The position numbers were made by a program, and so were the translations under genes. From Formicarius rufipectus (lineage: Eukaryota > Chordata > Aves > Passeriformes > Formicariidae), in assembly GCA_013399695.1 (NCBI GenBank), contig VXAU01000765.1:5235-69234 (forward strand): DNA of 64,000 nt, given 5' to 3'. This document shows positions 34,671 to 48,894 of this stretch, in pieces. The stretch's first letter is position 1, and every line of letters begins with the position of its first letter. The notes beneath the pieces were generated by a model that saw only the letters and a list, made by a program, of their open reading frames with translations, was not told the DNA's origin and made no database searches.

Positions 34671-34729
34671 GCAAACAAACAAACAGAAAAAGAAAAACCA
34701 ACCAACCAAACAAACAAAAAAACAAACAG
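34671..34729 (+). repeat. CAAA/CCAA-rich low-complexity tract
   Basis: Imperfect CAAA and CCAAC units, plus-strand A/C-rich. Confidence 0.9.
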
Positions 34730-36409
34730 GACATCTAGATAGGTACAAAATCTGTTAATAAAGATATTAGAAATTAATTTCACTGAACCTCCTCAAATTT
34801 GCTCTGCTTGCATTGAAAATACTATTGTTATTTCAGGTCAGAATATTGTCCTGTTTGAGAATGCTCTTGTAAAGTTGTCATTTCTTAAAAAAACTAAATC
34901 TTTCTGATCTTTCAAATTTTTAATGGAAACTCAGAAATTAGAGAAGTCAGTTGTAGTCTGACATTCCATAGTCCTAGTTTCCTTTTGAACTATATTAGTG
35001 ATGTTGTAAATTAAATTGGTTTTTACAGCTATTTGTTATTATCTACACTTTAATATTTTCTTTTTAGCTCTTGCAGTTAGTTTTGTGTAATAGATGTGCA
35101 TGTGCAAAGGAATATGGAATAACTTGTTAATGATATCATGAATCTTTAGAGCAAAATCCAAGTGTGGAGGCTAACTCCACTCAAGTAAAAGCTTCTTGTC
35201 TTTGAAAAGTGTAGATGCTTTTAAATCCTATTTAGATGTAAAAGAAATTTTCTATTTCAATTACCAAAAAAACCCCAAATGTGAAATGATAGCTAAATTT
35301 TATATGTTTAGTTTCAAAATCAAAATATTTAATTTTAAAAACAGATATTTCTGCACTTTTACTGTTACTGTTCGCAGGTGAAGTCAGGAAATATTTAACC
35401 CACTTGAGCAATAGAAAGGCAATAAAAGTTTAGAAGATGCCTGAAATATGTTTTAGCGTGGAGTATGAAGCTCAATGCATCATTCTAGGCATGTTATAAT
35501 TTTAATGCAGATATTATTTAGATTTGTATCAAAGCATAAAATTTAAAGTTTCTTAAGCAATGTTTTAATTTTATTGTTCAAAATTATCATACCTTGATCA
35601 ATAGACCCATCTTGAATCCTTAAGTTACTCAGTTAATGAAAAACATATGTGCCAGTTTTGATTTCTCACAAGTTCGTTTGTGTTTTCTGTTCTTTTTCCT
35701 TTCTTGATTGTCCTCTTTCAGAAAAGAGAAGGAAAGCTATTTTCATTCTTTTCCAGTGGTTTGGGCCTTATGTAAGTAAAAGTTTGGTATGGATGAAAGA
35801 AGTTGATAATACTTGGACTATGTCTAGATAACCTTAATTTTCATTTAAATTATTACTCACATAGACTCTACCCAAGAAGACCCTGGTCTCAAACACAGTT
35901 CTAATTGCTCAAACTAATTCTTTTCCACCTATTTTGATTCTTTCTCTATTACATTGTATTAATATCTATAGTACCAGACCTTTGGAAACAGCATACAAAG
36001 TGTTTAGATGTCAAAATGCAAGAACATCAAAAGCATTTTTTTAATCAAGGATAAAAAGAAAATCTTATATCCAGTATTTTATATAAAACACTTCATGCAA
36101 GCAAGAAAAACCACCACGCCATCTAATGTGTTCAGAGAATCTAGGCTAGTGCAGATTTGAACAGGTCAAAATTTTGTTTAATGAATAATTTGAAAAGATT
36201 GTATTCTGTCTGAATATTTGTCAAAATTCAGGTAAAGTAAATGTTTGGATTTTTAAAAACTCTTGAAACCTTCTAAGAACATTATTTGTTGGGTTTGTAA
36301 TTTGAATTTAACATGTTGGCAGACTTTTTTGGAAATAAATATCTAGGAATATGTCTTACTGACCACTTGACCTGAAAGAAGTAATAAACAAAATCCTTTA
36401 GAGATTTAG

Positions 36410-37165
36410 AAGGTTATTTAAGATCACAGACCCTAAAACTCATTGGAATCTTCCACCATCCTAATATCTACTAGAAAGAGAATAGGACTGGGTTCAAGCA
36501 ATCCAGGAGATTACTAGAATGGATTGACATCAATTCCTTTATGCAGATAACAGTTAATGAGGGGGTTTACTTACTATGCTCAGACAAGGAGGAGATGGTA
36601 AAGAATGTGTAGGTCAAGGGCAGACATGCAGTCGAGTGACTGAGACAAATAGTGTCTGATCAAAGTGATTGCTGTCCAGCTCTGTGTACAGGTGGGAAAA
36701 TGTTGTATACCTTGGCTGAAGTAAGGTTTGACATAGTCTCCCATGCTATCCTTAGAGAGAAACTGATTGATACATGAACTGGATTTGTGGAAGGGGCTGA
36801 GAAAACTGGCTGCATCACTAAGCCCAGTTGACTGTGATCAACAGCATAAATTCTGGATGGTTACCAGTGGCATCACTCAGGGATAAAAATAGGGACCAAA
36901 ACTATTTAATGTCCTTATAAGAACATTGGAAAGTCTGACTTGAGGGGACCAGCAGAAAGTAGAGTGGGTGAGTGGGGTGTAGAATTACCAATGAAGATGG
37001 TCAAATACTGAAAACCATTTTCAAGGGAGACTGTGAAGACTTCATCCTAGCAGATATTCAAGAGTCTCCTAGACAAATCCTGTTTGGTCTCTAATTGGCT
37101 TTGAGACATTTGCATCTACTTAGGCCTTCCTAGATCTTGTCTGTTTTACATAATTCAATGATTTT
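36410..37165 (+). mobile_element. CR1 LINE copy 4, old and internally deleted
   Basis: The most diverged CR1 copy. A reverse-transcriptase motif A relic FDIVSHA lies at 36727-36747 and keeps the Asp. VTSGITQG follows at 36860-36883 (consensus V-T-S-G-V-P-Q-G) and NVLI-like sequence at about 36910. The catalytic second motif and much of the C-terminus are missing. The 3' end is at about 37060-37165 and closes with ATTCAATGATTTTGTGG. Several stops and frameshifts. Confidence 0.75.
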
Positions 37166-39165
37166 GTGGTTGTGTAAATAGATCCTTCTCCATTAAGTGA
37201 TTGGAAGACTAAAAATATATCCATTTTACAATTCTGATTTTATAATACTGCACCTTTTATCAACTATTCTATTGCTGTTTGGAGTCTCAATGATATTTGC
37301 CACAAAGAGAAATTCAGAGTCTCAATTGCATTTCAGCTCTAATTAAGCAGTTTGTGTAGCTGCTGAAGTTATTACATACCTTTGTTGCATTCATAACTTT
37401 TTACATGTTGCCAGGGCTTGAGGTAACTTTTTGTCTTTGCCTACTCATTAATTTTTTTTCTCTATTTTTAAAAACTTAGAAATAAATTTTTGGTATCTGT
37501 TTTGTCCTTTTCACAAAGAGAAATGAAGTGTCTTCTAAAAGAACAGTACAGTTCACTAAATACCTAAAAAGTAGTTTAAATAATTCAATAGATCTGAGTA
37601 GAAGCAACAACAATGAAGAAATTCAGGGGTGGAACATTGAGGGTTAACTCATCCTGAAGACTCAGAATGAGGAAAACACACAGGTAGTTACTCCAAGAAT
37701 TAGCATTTATATATAGTAGGGGTTTTTTTAATTTCTTGCAGTGTGAAGAACTCTTCAAACAAAATATTTAAATAGTTTATACATAAGCTGAAAGGTGTAG
37801 GTATTCTCAAATTTCAGAGAATGGCTTTAGAATATGAACTACAGTAGTCAAAGAAAGTAAAATGAGTATATTTCACAGTTAAGCATAATGCAAAAGGCAT
37901 AAAACAATAAATCATAAATGTATAAGATATAAATCAACAGAATAACTTTCATTGGTACTTAGAGAAAAAAAAATTGTTTTCTATGTGTTCCTTTCACCCA
38001 CCCTCTCCTTTTATGTCTAACTTATGGTGTTCTTTAACAGAGGTAACTTGTAACACTGATGGTGGTAGTACCCTTCCTCAGCCTGAAATTATTCTTTCAA
38101 CATAAAACATTATTTTTCTTTTCCCCAAATTTTTTCTTTGCAATTCTTTTCCTAATCACAATCTTTTCTAATGTAATTAATGTTTTCTTCCTGTGGTATT
38201 GTGTTATGAAGAGGGAGACTGATTTATTTTTTTTTAATATCTAGAAAAGTAGAGTGTTTTATCAAAAAATTATCATATCAAAGGTATGACCTACCTTTAA
38301 CAAACCTGGATTACATTCAATACCATTTTACATATCCAGAGCCTTTATTATGTTTAACTTTAAAACTATACAGACATCGTGTTACTGGCTCTGTAATTGC
38401 TGAGATTAATTTCTCCAACCTCCTTTTTAATTACTTATAGAGCATTAGAGAGTACTACTCCAATGTATTTATTGATTAGGCTTGCTACAGGACTGTTTTC
38501 ATGAGCCAGTTCTTTTAGAAGTAGGATAGCTAATACTTTGGCTTTGCTGTTTGAGCTTCCCCATCTCTTGGAAGTTTGTTTCCTTGCTTCTGCATGTAGT
38601 TTTCTAAATCTTTATTTCTATTAATGATTCTGCCTTTGTTCTCACATCAACATTAAGATTCTAATGGGGAGAGTTTTTTAATCAGGGTTATTAGACTTAT
38701 GTGCCCAATATGAAACCCTTCAGTCTACCTGAAAAATCAAATTCCTGTATTTCCAAAAGCCTGTTAAAACATAAATCATCAAATCTTGAAGGTATCTAGT
38801 TATACTTCTTCAAGTGCAGTTGTAGCCAGATTGGCGGAAACAGTAACTATCTTGTTCTGTTTTCCACTTGTGGAAATAAAAAATCTTCACAGTTTATGTA
38901 TTTACAGGAAAGAAAAAAAAATAGTAGGGAAAAAATTTGCAATGTAAGTTGACAAGAAGCCGTGATGAAATGTCACTGATATGAGTAGTTTCTTCCTTAG
39001 ATATATTTGCTCTAGGGAAGACTCAACAGAGCACTGGCAGAAGGTCAGCTACCAAGTAACTCTAAAAAAATCTAAATGCTCTATACACAAGATGAAAACA
39101 AATGACCCTTTGAGTTTCTCTTTTGAATTGCAGCTATGATATCCAAAAGTTGGGAAATTCTATTT

Positions 39166-39189
39166 AAAAAATAAATAAATAAATAAATA
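39166..39189 (+). repeat. (AAAT)n microsatellite
   Basis: About five AAAT units after an A-run. Confidence 0.9.
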
Positions 39190-42100
39190 TCCTGGGAGTA
39201 AAGAGCCCGTTTCATAAATTATTTGCTGAAGTATCTTTGTGTGGGATAAAGACAGAAATGTGAAATCTAACTTTTAGGGGGTTTAGCCCCAATTATTGGG
39301 GCAGGAAGAATTTATGCTGTACTACTATGCTTGTGCTCTCATTACTTCTTTACTTCATTACTTCTCTTTACTCCATTAGTAAATGGAGGCAAAGGTGAGA
39401 GAACAGGTTTTCATATTAAAAGATGTGAGGACTGTAACATATATTATGAGTAACTTCTGCTTCTCTCAGTCTTTGTAATGATCCATAGTAACCAAAAGGA
39501 GTGGAAAAACCAACATCTAAACCACCAGGTTACAAGACATTCACACTTGGTTTGGATACAGATCTCTACTTGTGACACACAATGGCTTGTGTTCAGTTTG
39601 AGTATGGCTCTGAAGTTATTATGAAATCCATGAAAATTGTAATGAAATAGGATAATAATTTGCTGTCTCTAATTAATGTTACACTGCCTCGGGGTGCAGG
39701 GAATGTCATGTTCAATTGGTCATATCACATCAAAGCCTTGACTCCAGTACATGGTGTATCCAATGTTACCCTAATTAAAATCATACACACAGAAAGAAAA
39801 TAAAGTTCTGGAATACATGCACCCACCCAGCTGTGATGAAATGTCAGAGGCAGAAGTGGCTTCCAGTAAGCTTGAACTTGCCAGAGTTCCTGCCATTGAT
39901 ACTGGCTTCTGCAGGGCTAATTTCATTGAAAACACTGTTAATCAATGATGAAGAATCTGTTTAACAGTATTCTAAAAGTGCTCATCTTTCTAATGTAAGC
40001 TGGGGCTTTTACTTTATTTATGTGCTTACTTGCTTCTGTGCATTTCTTCCTCATAATCTCACTCTTCCAGAGAGACACTGCAACAGTCAACTTTAACAAC
40101 CTCCTCTTCTAAGACACAATAACAAACTTCCTACCAGCACATAATGAAGTCTCCTCCAGAACTTGGAAAGTCTGTGCTCCAAGCAGGATAAATATAAAGG
40201 TTTATGAGGTGCCTTCTGCATCTCTGAAGTCTTGGGATGTGCATGTATTTCTATGTGAATGAAGTATTCTAGCTTCTTGGCAGCCCATCTATCTGAACTG
40301 CTTGAAAAATAAATTGTCTCCAGTTTCCCTTTCCCCTACTCTGGTTTGGCACATGTACATAATGATTATATTCCCAAGAAATTTTTAGCTTGTTTGTAAA
40401 ACATGGTATTTATTGTATTTTAACAGGACTTAACAGTATTTTCATATTATCTATCAATATAGATTATTACCATTATGTGCAGTAGATGGCAATAAAACCA
40501 CCACCTGGTACTGGGCTTTTGCAAACCATTTGGCTTATTTTCCTTGTAAAAACAAAATAAATGCACACCAGGATCTGTTGTTACACAAAGAAAAGAAATT
40601 AATCACAGTCATTTTACACATTGCTTATGCTCATGCAATAATCATGCAGTTTAAAAATGACTGCAAATACAGCACTCCTCAAAAATGAGGATTCTCAGTG
40701 AGGATCCACGATCTGGGTAAGAATAAAGAAAGTTTTCTATAACTTTTTCTCATTGTTACTTGTATACTGTTGCTGCAATTGGTGACAACAACCAGCAGAA
40801 AGGTTTAATCCCTTTTGAGAATCCCTCTGCAGTACAATGAACACATGAACATTTTTCCTTCATAGCACTCAGTCTTGCTCAGCCTTGCTCTTCCTCTTTA
40901 TTTTTCCATTTTTTCAAAGAATTCCCCAAAAGATTGTAGGAAGCAGAAACCATTACCCTAAAATAATTTAGTTCCTTAACATTTGGTTTATTTATTTTCA
41001 AATGATGTCCTCCAAACCCAGACAGTAACTGCCTTTGCAGGACATCTCACAAAATGAAACTTCTTTCTACAGTGAAATTTGCAATTTCAGGTACTCTTAT
41101 ACCCACAAAAACAAGATATGGTCACATATTTAGGCTTTGGCAATAGCTATCTTTCTATCAAAATAGTACCCAAATATTTTCATTCCACAGGAAAATGCTT
41201 CTTAAAGTTTCAACACAATTTCTACTCTTAGTTTCCTCTTTGACTGTGTGTATCAGAATTTTACTGAAATCACTTTGTTATAGTGAATATGAACAATAGG
41301 AATAAGTTCCATGAATCTCATTAGCTGAAAATACACTTGAACAAGGTTTCGCTTTCCTCAGACCTTTCCAGATAATCCAAATGATAAAGTTTCGTGGAAA
41401 AATGTTGTGATGAAATTAAAATAAAAGAATCTGGACAGGAGCCTTATAAGACTTGCCTGTCAGGTTTTCCTATTTTCTTGGCAAAATTGTCTGCCAGATT
41501 GTTGTGTGTGATTTGAAATACTGGGGCTTCTGTGATCTCTGCTGGGGGCAGACCACTAGACAGACTGCCTTGGAGTAAGGGTGCTATTCACTTTCATCGA
41601 CGTATCAAAGCCTTGCATTTTTTTTTTTTTCCCCCAAGTGGGATGTAACAACATTTCAAAATTCTTCTCCAAACCACACTGTCTTACTTTACTCAGTTCT
41701 CAAAATATAGTTAGGCAAGTATGATGGACATTCAGCAGAGATCCCAAAATTAAGGAAACTACTGATTTGAGGCTACATCTCTACTGTTCTTAAAATGCAC
41801 ACACAGTATTTCCAGTGACAGACAGCTGACATCTAAAAAATTCACTTCTGCTAAAAGAGGCATTAAGAACAACATGAAACAGCTTTACTGCTGCCTGAAC
41901 AGCCATAGCAAATGACAGTCACATGCACGAAGTAATTGCTCGACATATTCTGCTTTAGAGACAAACATGAGGACATATTTGCTTGTAGATACTTCAGAAG
42001 AGAGACATTGTGATGAGATATTGGAGAGTTTTTATTATTTTCTTATTGTCCACTTTGCTTGCAAGAATCTCTGGGGGTTTTTCCATATTATTTTTGTATG

Positions 42101-44620
42101 AAAATCCAAAGTCTATTCTCCCATCACCATTAGTGTTACATTTATATTGAAATACTTTAATGCCTCAGAGTCAGGAATTCCCTAGCAATAAGAATGCCTC
42201 ACCAACCAAATACTGTGGTAATAGTTACTTGTCTCTCAAGATCCTTGCTTGGATGATCAGCCATGAATTGTAGCCCTAATAAATCTTAGATACAACTAAT
42301 GATTGCCTGGAAGATGACTTTCTCCCAGTACAAAAGAGATGCAGAAGATTCATGTGACCTTTGAGTTTAACAAAGGAATAAATCCACCTTTCTCAAAGCC
42401 TTAAATTGACTACTCTGACAGAGTTGGACCATTTTAACAAAGAGTTTGGTAGAAGAGTTTCACATCCCATTTCACTGATCAATGTGTACTGTAAATATTC
42501 AACAAATTTGTATAGTGTATTCTGATAAAACTGGCATTCTAACCATGTTAAGCAGCAGAAGACAGGGTAACAAATGAATAATAACCAAAGAGAAACAGGA
42601 GTAATTCTCATGAAATCACTCTCCGGGCACAGCAAGAGAATGCAAGACAAGAATACATGAAAAGAATTTTCTGCTATTACCCTTGAGGTTATTTGGCCTT
42701 ACTCAGGAAGGTTCAGTTCCTGTTTCAGTTAACTTCACCTACAAGGAATCATGTCCCAAGTCTATTTGTGATACTGATGCTCTTTTATTTCCTGTACTGC
42801 AGCATAAATGAAACCAACTTCCACATGGAGGTAGGATCCTATGAAATGAGAAATAAAAAATATTCTCATTACTGTGATTTCCAAACAGTTGGTTATTACC
42901 TTCCTTAAAAACTGCACATTAAGATTCTTCCCAATGGAGCACAACTATGACAAAAGCTTGAACTATCTGAAAGGAGAGGAAAATTTTTATTTCATTAGGC
43001 CACAGTACAATGTATCTTCCAAATCCTCATTATCTGATGCAAAGATTATTTTTTTTGTTGGTCACGTTATTTTGGAGACACCTAAGCCCACATTCAAACC
43101 CAAGGAAATTTTTTGTTGACAGCATTAATTTTTTTTAACAAATCCTCCTCTCAGTAAGGACTGTCCTTTCAAACTCATCTCACTATTTAGGTATATGTTC
43201 AATTCCTATTGACTTTAAGAGGATTACAGGAATATGCTTAAGAAGTCTAGCAAGTAGATATGGAAACAGGCATGTGCATAAGTGCTCTCAGGTGGCTCCT
43301 TAGCAACCTTGGTATATAACACCAGAAAAATCACACAAAAGGTGAGTCAGACATTTTGAACTTGGAGACATTGAATGCCTCAAATCTTTATCATCTCATA
43401 TGCCAGCATTAGTCTATCATTAGCATAGAACATAATTCATCCAAAATAATTATAAGAACATTATAAGTGTATATTATAAATGCATAACTTTGGTTTGTAC
43501 TTTATTATTCTGCCTATCAAGAAATTATAAGCATAATTTTACATATTTATCAGCATGATGTTTGATTTCTTTAATCATTATAGTCTCAGTTTTCTGAGAA
43601 ATAAATAAGATAATGACATCTACTATAAGTTGATAGGCCATGACCTCACTGAGAGAGGACTGTTGTATTTTGCATTTCTGACAGCTTTCCTGAGGTGAAG
43701 TATTATAAACGACTCAGTGCAAGTAGGATGATTTAAAATTTCTGAATTAAAGAATTAGTTATGTATAATAAACCACAAAGCTAGTACATAAACATGTTTT
43801 TTCTTTTATGAAGAATTTTGCATGTTTCATTTTGATGATTAATAAAACAGTCATATCTATGTAAAAAGGGGAAAGAAAAACAGTGCAGTGAAAAATGCTG
43901 CTTATTCTTGTTTCTAAGATTGGCTTTCATAATTATTCTGAATATAATAGGATTACATAGCTCCCAGTTACTATTAAAATGGTGACTTTTTTAATATGCA
44001 AAAATGTAAAAATGTTTGCTGCAAAAAAGTTTGTATTAATATCTTCTGAATAAATTGTAAGACATACAGCTTCTGTTCAACTCCTTGAAGAAAAATAAAG
44101 AATATTAGCCCACTAAGAAGAACTACTTTACAGATTAGGAATAATTTAATAATATTTCTTTATTAGCATCAGTGTAAAGTTTTTACAAGGGAGAGATGAA
44201 TCAGGTCTCCACATGTTTTTCACTTATGCCATGACACAGTGTACCAGAGGTATATAATAGGCTCATGAAACCAGGAAGCAACCCAAAGCTATTTCTATGG
44301 AAACAAGTTCTGGCTGCAGGGAAAGCAGTAAATCAGTCCCCTTTGTGTTGTGTTTGAGACACGTTTAGATGTTTCCAACACTTGGCTGCCAGGTTACCTA
44401 ACCAGCAAGTGTCTCTGGGTTTAGTGCTGCTGACTGGGTCTGACTCTGAATTTCTTGCACACCTGATGGACAACTGTAGCTTTGACTGAGTAAAGCAAGT
44501 GGGTATGACTTTAATTTTTTTTTCTTCTTTTATCCTGCAAAACTAGTTTCTGTTGACTTTTGCTATGTCGTTGCACATTACATGCCTTTTTCTTTTTAAA
44601 AGAAAATAAAATCCTCAATT

Positions 44621-44716
44621 AAAAAAAAAACAAACAACCAAACAAACAAAAAACAACAAACGAACAAACAAGCAAAACCCCTCAGCAACAAAAACAACAA
44701 CAAACAACAAAACCCC
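44621..44716 (+). repeat. CAAA/CAA-rich tract after an A-run
   Basis: A run of ten A is followed by about 85 bases of CAAA, CAA and AACC units. An AATAAA lies about 17 bases upstream (near 44604), so the left edge resembles a polyadenylated 3' end. No retroposed gene is recognisable before it. Confidence 0.85.
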
Positions 44717-45188
44717 ACTTGAGGTTAAATATAGCTAGTGTAATAAAATAAAGCTAAGCTTTCCTAGGTACCCCATGAAAGGCAGATGCCAACACCGAAT
44801 TGCTGTTGGTGAGTATAAGCTGCAGAGGGCAATGTCCCTCAGCAAAGCACTGTGCTTTCCAAAGAGGAGCCAGGGGGACCTTTTAAGTGTATATTACTTT
44901 TCCGGGGCTGTCAGCTGTTCGTAGTGTAAAGAATCAGAGGTGTGGAGTCTTAATGCCAACAGCTAACAACAATGTCCAGAGATTAAAGAACCACTGGATG
45001 AGTATTCTACATGTTTGGAGAAAAACAAGCTTTCCACGGTATTTCAAATGATATTTGAAATGATTTCCATGATTTAGTCAATGAAATGAAAACTAGAAAT
45101 TTTGCTTTGGTTTTAGCTGAAGAGCAGGAAAGTCAGTATGTCCAAAAGCAGAATGCAGAGATAGGTAGGGTTAGATATTCATATCTTT

Positions 45189-45290
45189 TAAAAAAACAAA
45201 CAAACAAAAAAAAGAAACCAAAAACAAGCACACACACAAAAAAACCCACACAAAACAAACAAAAACAAACAAAAAAATTTAAAAAAACTC
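45189..45290 (+). repeat. CAAA/ACAC-rich low-complexity tract
   Basis: A long mix of AAAC, CACA and AAAAAC units. It produces a Lys/Thr-rich open frame (45086-45322) that is not a gene. Confidence 0.9.
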
Positions 45291-48100
45291 AGTTTTTCCA
45301 AGAAAATACTAGCCAGTATTGAAGAGCAGTGTCCAAGATCAAAGGAATATAAAAGCTGCTTTTTTATTCAGTCTCTCTACAGATGAACAAGGTTGGAGGA
45401 GTTCCATGCAATATTGCCAACCATAAACCTCCAGAACAGATGAAGCCAGTGTGTCCAAATTGTATGACTAGTTTTTAAACCAAATAATCTTCAAATAGGA
45501 ATAAAAAATATAGTTTCTTTATGTGTTAAATTATTTAGTTCTCATCCACCATCCTCAGAAAAAGAAGTTTCATGTTAAAAAATGAAAGACAAGATTCTCA
45601 CATGCACACTGGATTGCAGGAGTGGAAAGGAATACGAAATGTTAAATGAGAATAAATTAAGAAAAAGAACAGGAAAAGGGGATGCAAATAGATAGCAAAG
45701 TTCAGTCAGAGAGAAAAGAGAAAGGTTAAGATGTAGAAGGGAATGCAGCTTGTGTGGTGTGGAACATGGTATATATAGCCTATATAGTGCTTTAGGTCAT
45801 AGAGACGATAAAAATCTCTTAAAAGTTGTTCTGGTCTCCAAAAAATGTGTGGAACACTGAGTGTTGAATTCTAATATACATACACAGTACAACACCATGC
45901 TGTCACTACCTGACTTAAGAAGACATAGGGGCATAGATTGCCTAATTTGTGCATTAACACCAGAGTTTATTGGACAAGATACTGTCTAGCTCCATCTGGA
46001 GCTTACAACAGATTCAGATAAGTACACGATGTTATGACTGACAAAACAGAGTTCTAAAAATACCTAATATTTGCTGCAAAGATATGTGTGATTACTCTAA
46101 TAAAAGCACATGGAATGAAAGAAAAAGACATCATAGGTTTGTCATGACCTTTGATTAATGGTAATAAGAAAATTCTTAAATTAAGAAAAAAATAACAAGA
46201 AATATCTTCAAACTATTTCATGTTTAGTCAGGTATTCAGATATTCCAAAATGTTCCCCTAACTGTATTCTCAGATACTGATGCAGTATTCATGTCCAAAA
46301 TAACCAGGTTTTTTGGTATTTAGGATAACATAAATATACTGACTTCAAATTTCCCAGCTCTTCCACCTACTCCTCCTCCCTCAATGCTTTTAACACACAC
46401 TGAATATTATTTTTTCCATGGAGCTCTCTTCTCAACACTGTTTCCCTCTCTTCCCAGACATAAATGAGGTGCTGGGCAATGTCTGACGTCAATGTGGTAA
46501 TTGCCCCAGGGGGGAAAACAGCAGTTTAAAATAGAAACAGAGACACAGACAGACACATTCATAGAGACACCTGTGGGTGCCAACACGACTGATAGACCCA
46601 GACTTCTGGGAACCTGTGGTAGGTTTCAGATGGCAGATCACTCTCCAAGCCCTGTATGACATTGTTCTGCCTGTGTTTTGGCAAGGATTGAGCTACAAAA
46701 TTTCGAACTGGCATTGGACTTGGAGCTGCTCCAAAGTTTACCAAGATGCATGAATACGGTTGAGGTCTGTCTCTAACCACAATTGGTTTTTTGTTTGAAG
46801 GTTATATCTTTTATATTGTGAGTATATTCTTGTTTTAATTTATTATAAGACCAGAGCTATTTACAGATTTCTGGTTAAATGACAATCCATTGTTTAATTT
46901 TGTCAACATCTCTAGTGGAAAATCTTCTGATAAAGCAGTGATACCACCACTGGCCACATGCAGTGTTCTAGCCTCCCAGAATCAAAATAAACATAAAAGC
47001 ATAAAAACTGGAAAAGAATTTTCAGAGGTGGGAGACAAAGGACTGGATTTATTTCTCTTCTCCATCTCTGTTGTAATTCCCAACAAACATTAGTTAGGTC
47101 TAGAAAAGGTGCAGGATAGTTAAAGAAATAAAAAAAAAAATGGTTTGTGAGCAGATGCTAGAAAGTTTGGCTTGTTTATGTTCACAAAATTGTGTTTGAG
47201 TAGGGACGTATCAAGTGTTTCTGAAAGAATCACCATATGAATTATCAGATAACCAGCATAAAACAAATAAGAATTACTTGGCCGTGAATACATTTAGAAT
47301 GGAAATTGGAAGACTTTGTAATCATCCTTCAATAGAAGTGCTAGTGTGTCCCTCTGATAAAGTAAGGCCATTCTTTGGGCAACAAAGAGAAAAAATACTT
47401 GGACCTTTTCAATGAGGAGTGCTAATGATCAAAACTACCAATGAGTTCAAGAGAAGACCAGTAAAATATTTGGATGAGAAACCCACAGAAGGTTTCTAAA
47501 TTTATAAAAAAACCCACAAAGCTTAAGAATAAAAACCACACTGGGGAAACATCATGTATATTTACCCTGTTGTTACTTTTCTGTCATGTCCTGAAGGTGA
47601 TTTACAACATAGATATAACAGTTTCTGAGACAACTCTGTACCCAACAGACTATCTACAAAAGTCATACCTCTATTTTTAAGCTAATACTTGTGGAGTTCA
47701 AGAGCAAACTATATTCAAGTTATTCCCTACTCCAAGAAAGAAGCACAAGGAGGACCAAGACACCTGTCACAGTTTTCTGTGTGCAACTCCTCAGTGTGTT
47801 GGAATTTGTGTCCCTAATTTATTTATCATCAGGACAGTGTGTTCTGATCATCTTTATCCATTTGCAAGAAAACAATCTTCTACAAAATGAGTAAAATATT
47901 TTTTCTTCAACGCTGCCAGGAACTAGACGGTGCTTGAGAGTAAATCAGTCTTTAAGAATTCAGTGCATAGCATCCACCTTAGTTAGAAATCAGGCAGTCT
48001 GAAAAGAGGCCTTAAATATTTGTGATCTCCCTCTTGTAAAAACTTTGGTTTGGTGAAGAGACTGGGGCTGTTCCATTCTAGACACTCCTGTTCTCATCTA

Positions 48101-48726
48101 TGTCCACACCCAATACAGGACACAGATGAGCCCATCAGCCAAGCTGGCATTGCCTCCACAGAAACTCTGAACAATGATTAGAGAAGAAGAAGATACCCCT
48201 GCAGCCTATGGTCAACTCCATGCTAGGGAAAATGGTAATGCCCTGAAGGAAGTGCAGCCCACAGAGACCCCACACAGGAGTAAGTTTCTGGGAGGAGCTA
48301 TGGCCTATGGAAGATCCATGCTGGAGCAGGGGAAAATTGTGAGAAAGAAGGAGAGACAGAGAGGAAATACTATGATAGCACCACCTATTCCTCAACCCTC
48401 CTCCCTACACATCTCTGAACGGGATGGAGAGAGAGGAGATAGCAATGAAAGAGTAAACATGACCCCAGATCAAAAAAATCCCCCAAAAACTGGAGGAAGA
48501 GGTGTTAGTCTAGTTTCTTACTACCCAGCTCTATTTTAACTGGCAGAAAATTTGCTTGGTTTTGCTCAAGTTGAGTCTGTTTTGCCCACAACAGTAATTG
48601 GTGATATCCTTCTCTTTATCTTGATCCAAAAGCTTTTTCACCTTCTTTCTTCTACTGACCTGTTCAAAAGGGCAAGCAAAAGTGCAAGTAGGAGTTTAGT
48701 AGCTAGCCAAGATCAAGACACCTCAC
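48101..48726 (+). mobile_element. ERV LTR with internal degenerate tandem repeats
   Basis: Blocks match an avian ERV LTR: GGAGCAGGGGAAAA near 48323, GAAGGAGAGACAGAGAGG, then GTTGAGTCTGTTTTGCCC (about 48570) and a pyrimidine-rich CTTTATCTTGA block (about 48620), ending near 48726. The hexamer CATCTA occurs at 48095-48100 just before a TG start and again at 48727-48732, a candidate 6-bp duplication. The 3' end is not a clean CA, so the right edge is tentative. The 121-codon frame at 48174-48539 is a by-product. Confidence 0.7.
48205..48332 (+). repeat. Three degenerate units of about 50 bp inside the LTR
   Basis: Related CTATGG...CCATGCTGGAG-like units occur with their core at about 48217, 48269 and 48315, spaced 52 and 46 bases. 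The middle one is the most diverged. They are a minisatellite-like part of U3 in this LTR family. Confidence 0.55.
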
Positions 48727-48894
48727 CATCTAAGCCAGTTCTTGTTAAATATACTGAAAAAATTGCTTCTAAATAACTTAAAACTTTGCAGAGCAGAGAT
48801 GATTATTTGAAGATTATTTGAAGACCTTTGAAGAAAGGGTTTCTTGAAATGTTTTCATCTCTAATTTTTCTTTTGTTTTAGTTATGGTGAACTG

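Larger units (their letters stand above)
30812..36409. other. unique AT-rich DNA with simple repeats
   Basis: No gene recognised. Contains TTTG-rich (31676-31722) and CAAA-rich (34671-34729) tracts and an A-run at 32598-32613. Small open frames have no domains. Confidence 0.5.
37171..48094. other. long unique AT-rich stretch with simple repeats
   Basis: About 11 kb without a recognised gene. Contains (AAAT)n at 39166-39189 and CAAA-rich tracts at 44621-44716 and 45189-45290. A CTCF-core-like sequence is at 40480-40492. The somewhat less AT-rich blocks at about 39660-39950 and 44220-44480 have no frame or repeat homology I can see and might be conserved non-coding sequence. Confidence 0.45.

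Noticed and set aside
45086..45322. Lys/Thr/Gln-rich frame
   Set aside because: Product of a CAAA/CACA simple repeat.
48174..48539. 121-codon open frame rich in charged residues
   Set aside because: Lies wholly inside the LTR with internal tandem units; no domain.
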